DNA of 64,000 bases, from assembly GCF_031198435.1 (NCBI RefSeq), contig NZ_CP133548.1, forward strand, positions 3,754,001 to 3,818,000, read 5' to 3'. The position numbers and the translations under genes are program-made. Origin of the DNA: Pleionea litopenaei. Its GTDB lineage: Bacteria; Pseudomonadota; Gammaproteobacteria; Enterobacterales; Kangiellaceae. Shown here piece by piece: positions 62,316 through 64,000 of this stretch. Under the pieces are notes generated by a model. It was not told the DNA's origin and searched no databases. It saw only the letters and a program-made list of their open reading frames with translations. Numbering within the stretch: the stretch's first letter is position 1; each line of letters starts with the position of its first letter.

Positions 62316-63227
62316 TCAATTTTTGAGACTTGAAAGCTGCTCGTAGATTGCAGAATGGAGAGGAAGGGTTAGATTCTCTTGTTTGGCCGCTTGTAACAGG
62401 AAGCCAGTAATGCTTTCTAGTTCTAAAGGACGATGGGCGACCTTGTCTTGAAGCATAGAGCTGACATTGAGTTGGGTCTGCTGAGCGACTTGGCTGACTA
62501 AGTGAACCAGGTCAAGTTCTTGAAGCTGTGGGCAGCATCTTAAGAGCAAAGGTGCCAATTCATTGATTAGACTATGCATATGCTCACGATAAGCGGGTTG
62601 CGTTAAGAGTTCACCATTGCGGCATTCATAGAGAGCGGTCAGGGGATTGATCACTGCATTAATGACCAGCTTTTTCCACTGTGCAGGTTGAATATTATTG
62701 GTCCATTGAGTGGTGGGGAGTGCTTCATTGAGTGTTGCTAAAAGTTGCGGAATGTCATTAAAGTTTTGAGCATTGAGGGCATCTCCAATAGTGGTCTGTC
62801 CGGTACCTGCGTGGATCCATTGCTGGTCTTTACGATAAGCACCTTGCGTCGACACCGCAACCATCAATCGACTTTTAGAAAAATAATCTTTAGCGCAATG
62901 TGCGTGTCCCATACCATTTTGAAATAAAATAACTTTTGAGCCCTCGGTAGCGGTTAATTGAGATGATTCAAGTGCCGTTGAAAGTTGGTAGCTTTTCACA
63001 CATACCAGTAACACATCTTTTTCTTCTAATGGTACTTTTTTTGAAGTAACAACGGGAACTTTTGATATTTGTTTATCAAGTGACTTAAATTCAATATGTT
63101 CAGGCAGCTTTCGGTTATTTGAAGGCCAAACCGAAACCGAAAGACCTTTTTTGAACAAGGCTTGGTACCACAGTCCTCCGATGGCGCCTAGTCCAAGAAT
63201 ATGAAATTGAAAGTCAGTTTTGCTCAT
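62316..63227 (-). CDS. panE: Ketopantoate reductase (PanE/ApbA family)
   Basis: The 303 residues have the NADP fold at the N-terminus (FHILGLGAIGGLWYQALFKKG), the conserved LLVCVKSYQ and ILFQNGMGH motifs, and the catalytic Lys in WKKLVINAVINPLTALYECRNGEL. ELESITGFLLQAA is the C-terminal motif. It reduces 2-dehydropantoate to pantoate for coenzyme A synthesis. Its ATG overlaps the end of the upstream MFS gene by 14 bp, so the two are translated together. A different 2-oxoacid is possible for some relatives. Confidence 0.9.
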   Translation of the reverse strand: MSKTDFQFHILGLGAIGGLWYQALFKKGLSVSVWPSNNRKLPEHIEFKSLDKQISKVPVVTSKKVPLEEKDVLLVCVKSYQLSTALESSQLTATEGSKVILFQNGMGHAHCAKDYFSKSRLMVAVSTQGAYRKDQQWIHAGTGQTTIGDALNAQNFNDIPQLLATLNEALPTTQWTNNIQPAQWKKLVINAVINPLTALYECRNGELLTQPAYREHMHSLINELAPLLLRCCPQLQELDLVHLVSQVAQQTQLNVSSMLQDKVAHRPLELESITGFLLQAAKQENLTLPLHSAIYEQLSSLKN

Positions 63228-64000
63228 TGATTTCTAATCGTTTTCGCAATAAAAAAATCAAAAATATAACGGGTACTCCCATAGCGCTGGCAAGAATAAA
63301 GAAGTTTTCATACCCCATGTTGGTTACCATTGCTCCTGAATAGCCGCCGATGACTTTCGGTAAAAAAGACATTAAAGAGCTAAATATTGCGTACTGAATC
63401 GCGGTAAAGGAAACATTGGTGATGCTGGCTAAAAAAGCAACGAAAGCCGCACTTGCTAACCCGGCGGTAAGGTTATCGGCTGAAATTACGATATAAAATA
63501 AAGTTAAGTTGTGTCCTGCTTGCGCTAACGCCACGAACAGTAAGTTGGTCGCGACAGTCAGAATGGCTCCAAGCAATAGAATTCTTAACACACCAAATCG
63601 CAACGAAAGCAATCCTCCTAAAAAGCCACCAAGAATCATCATAATCAAGCCGAAGGTTTTAGATACTTCTGCGATTTCTTGCTTACTGAACCCCATGTCG
63701 TGATAAAACACATTGGCTATAACGCCTAAGACAATATCTGAAATTCGGTAGAAGCCAATAAACAATAACAGTAGCAAAGCCAGCTTCACGCCGTAACGTT
63801 GAAAGAAATCGAGAACCGGAATGAGGTAACTTTGTCTAGCTAAATCTCGTTCAACAAACCCTAAACGATCAAGGAATAAGCCAACCAAGAGGGTCGCAAG
63901 TGCGGCACTTGGAATTCGACAAAGTTCAGTAATCGCCCCAGATAGAGCTGAGTTATCCGTCATAAGGAACAACTCAGCTTTCAGTAGTGAAAATTGATCG
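63214..64000 (-). CDS. AmpG-like MFS transporter, 5' end beyond the window
   Basis: The frame is open through base 64000; an ATG at 63963 lies inside a longer protein. The visible part is the C-terminal half of an MFS permease of the muropeptide transporter type. GVKLALLLLLFIGFYRISDIV and FYHDMGFSKQEIAEVSKTFGLIMMILGGFLGG match the YKxGD and GFSKxEIxxVxKxFG motifs of AmpG family members. At least seven helices are visible. AmpG imports anhydromuropeptides for recycling; whether this paralogue does so is not certain. It overlaps panE. Confidence 0.85.
   Translation of the reverse strand, partial: DQFSLLKAELFLMTDNSALSGAITELCRIPSAALATLLVGLFLDRLGFVERDLARQSYLIPVLDFFQRYGVKLALLLLLFIGFYRISDIVLGVIANVFYHDMGFSKQEIAEVSKTFGLIMMILGGFLGGLLSLRFGVLRILLLGAILTVATNLLFVALAQAGHNLTLFYIVISADNLTAGLASAAFVAFLASITNVSFTAIQYAIFSSLMSFLPKVIGGYSGAMVTNMGYENFFILASAMGVPVIFLIFLLRKRLEINEQN

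Noticed and set aside
1-64000. tRNA, rRNA, CRISPR, prophage or insertion sequences
   Set aside because: No cloverleaf with a GGTTCGA-type arm, no spaced repeat array, and no transposase or phage gene was seen by reading; a tRNA or CRISPR scan would settle it.

Overview
The window looks like the chromosome of a free-living, probably marine gammaproteobacterium of moderate to low G+C. The malic enzyme, S-adenosylmethionine decarboxylase and fused aspartokinase/homoserine dehydrogenase read very close to their E. coli counterparts. TorF-type porin, TIGR03545/TIGR03546, DUF1244 and S9-peptidase genes fit marine lineages such as Kangiellaceae/Pleionea; that family assignment is an inference from gene content. 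I see no phage, IS element, CRISPR array, rRNA or tRNA.

Layout. 1-7.8 kb: patatin-like lipase (cut by the left edge), lytic transglycosylase and proS on the minus strand, then a class V PLP enzyme, malic enzyme maeA and a DUF6445-like oxygenase. 8.1-15.5 kb: a tight run of nine plus-strand genes, the most unusual block. It holds an FN3-like membrane protein, an SSS symporter with a 40-residue companion, an aspartate-carbamoyltransferase-like enzyme, an asparagine-synthetase-like amidotransferase, an RRM protein, a CheW domain protein, a cold-shock-domain protein and an M20 carbamoylase/ureidohydrolase. 15.5-27.5 kb: MarR, DUF1244, ppiC, amidohydrolase, fructosamine kinase, speD, thrAB without thrC, amidohydrolase plus guanine-deaminase-like gene, LigB-type dioxygenase, peroxiredoxin. 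28-34.5 kb: TPR-GGDEF protein, UbiA prenyltransferase, an ECF sigma/anti-sigma/coiled-coil protein operon, DUF62 SAM hydrolase. 34.5-44.7 kb: Mpo1-like and DUF819 membrane proteins, a triple-FHA protein facing a tandem kinase-pseudokinase, CtlX-like hydrolase, LysR/GcvA-like regulator, ergothioneine genes egtBD. 44.7-54.7 kb: TorF porin, TIGR03546/TIGR03545 pair, GGDEF proteins, DMT exporter, SDR, BPSS1780-type membrane protein. 54.8-64 kb: S9 peptidase, Sel1 lipoprotein, a second ECF sigma with a membrane partner, msrB, a sensor kinase lacking its phospho-acceptor histidine, panE and an AmpG-like MFS gene cut by the right edge.

Themes. One is ureido/carbamoyl and guanidino chemistry (carbamoyltransferase, M20 ureidohydrolase, urea-type symporter, CtlX, guanine deaminase). 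Another is redox protection (egtBD, peroxiredoxin, msrB). A third is signalling by proteins with partly dead domains: a pseudokinase with HGN in place of HRD, a histidine kinase with Asp in place of His, a GGDEF domain reading NDDEF but keeping its RxxD site, and a receiver domain with Ser at the phospho-acceptor position. The best candidate for an undescribed system is the 8.1-15.5 kb operon; the kinase-pseudokinase/FHA pair is second.
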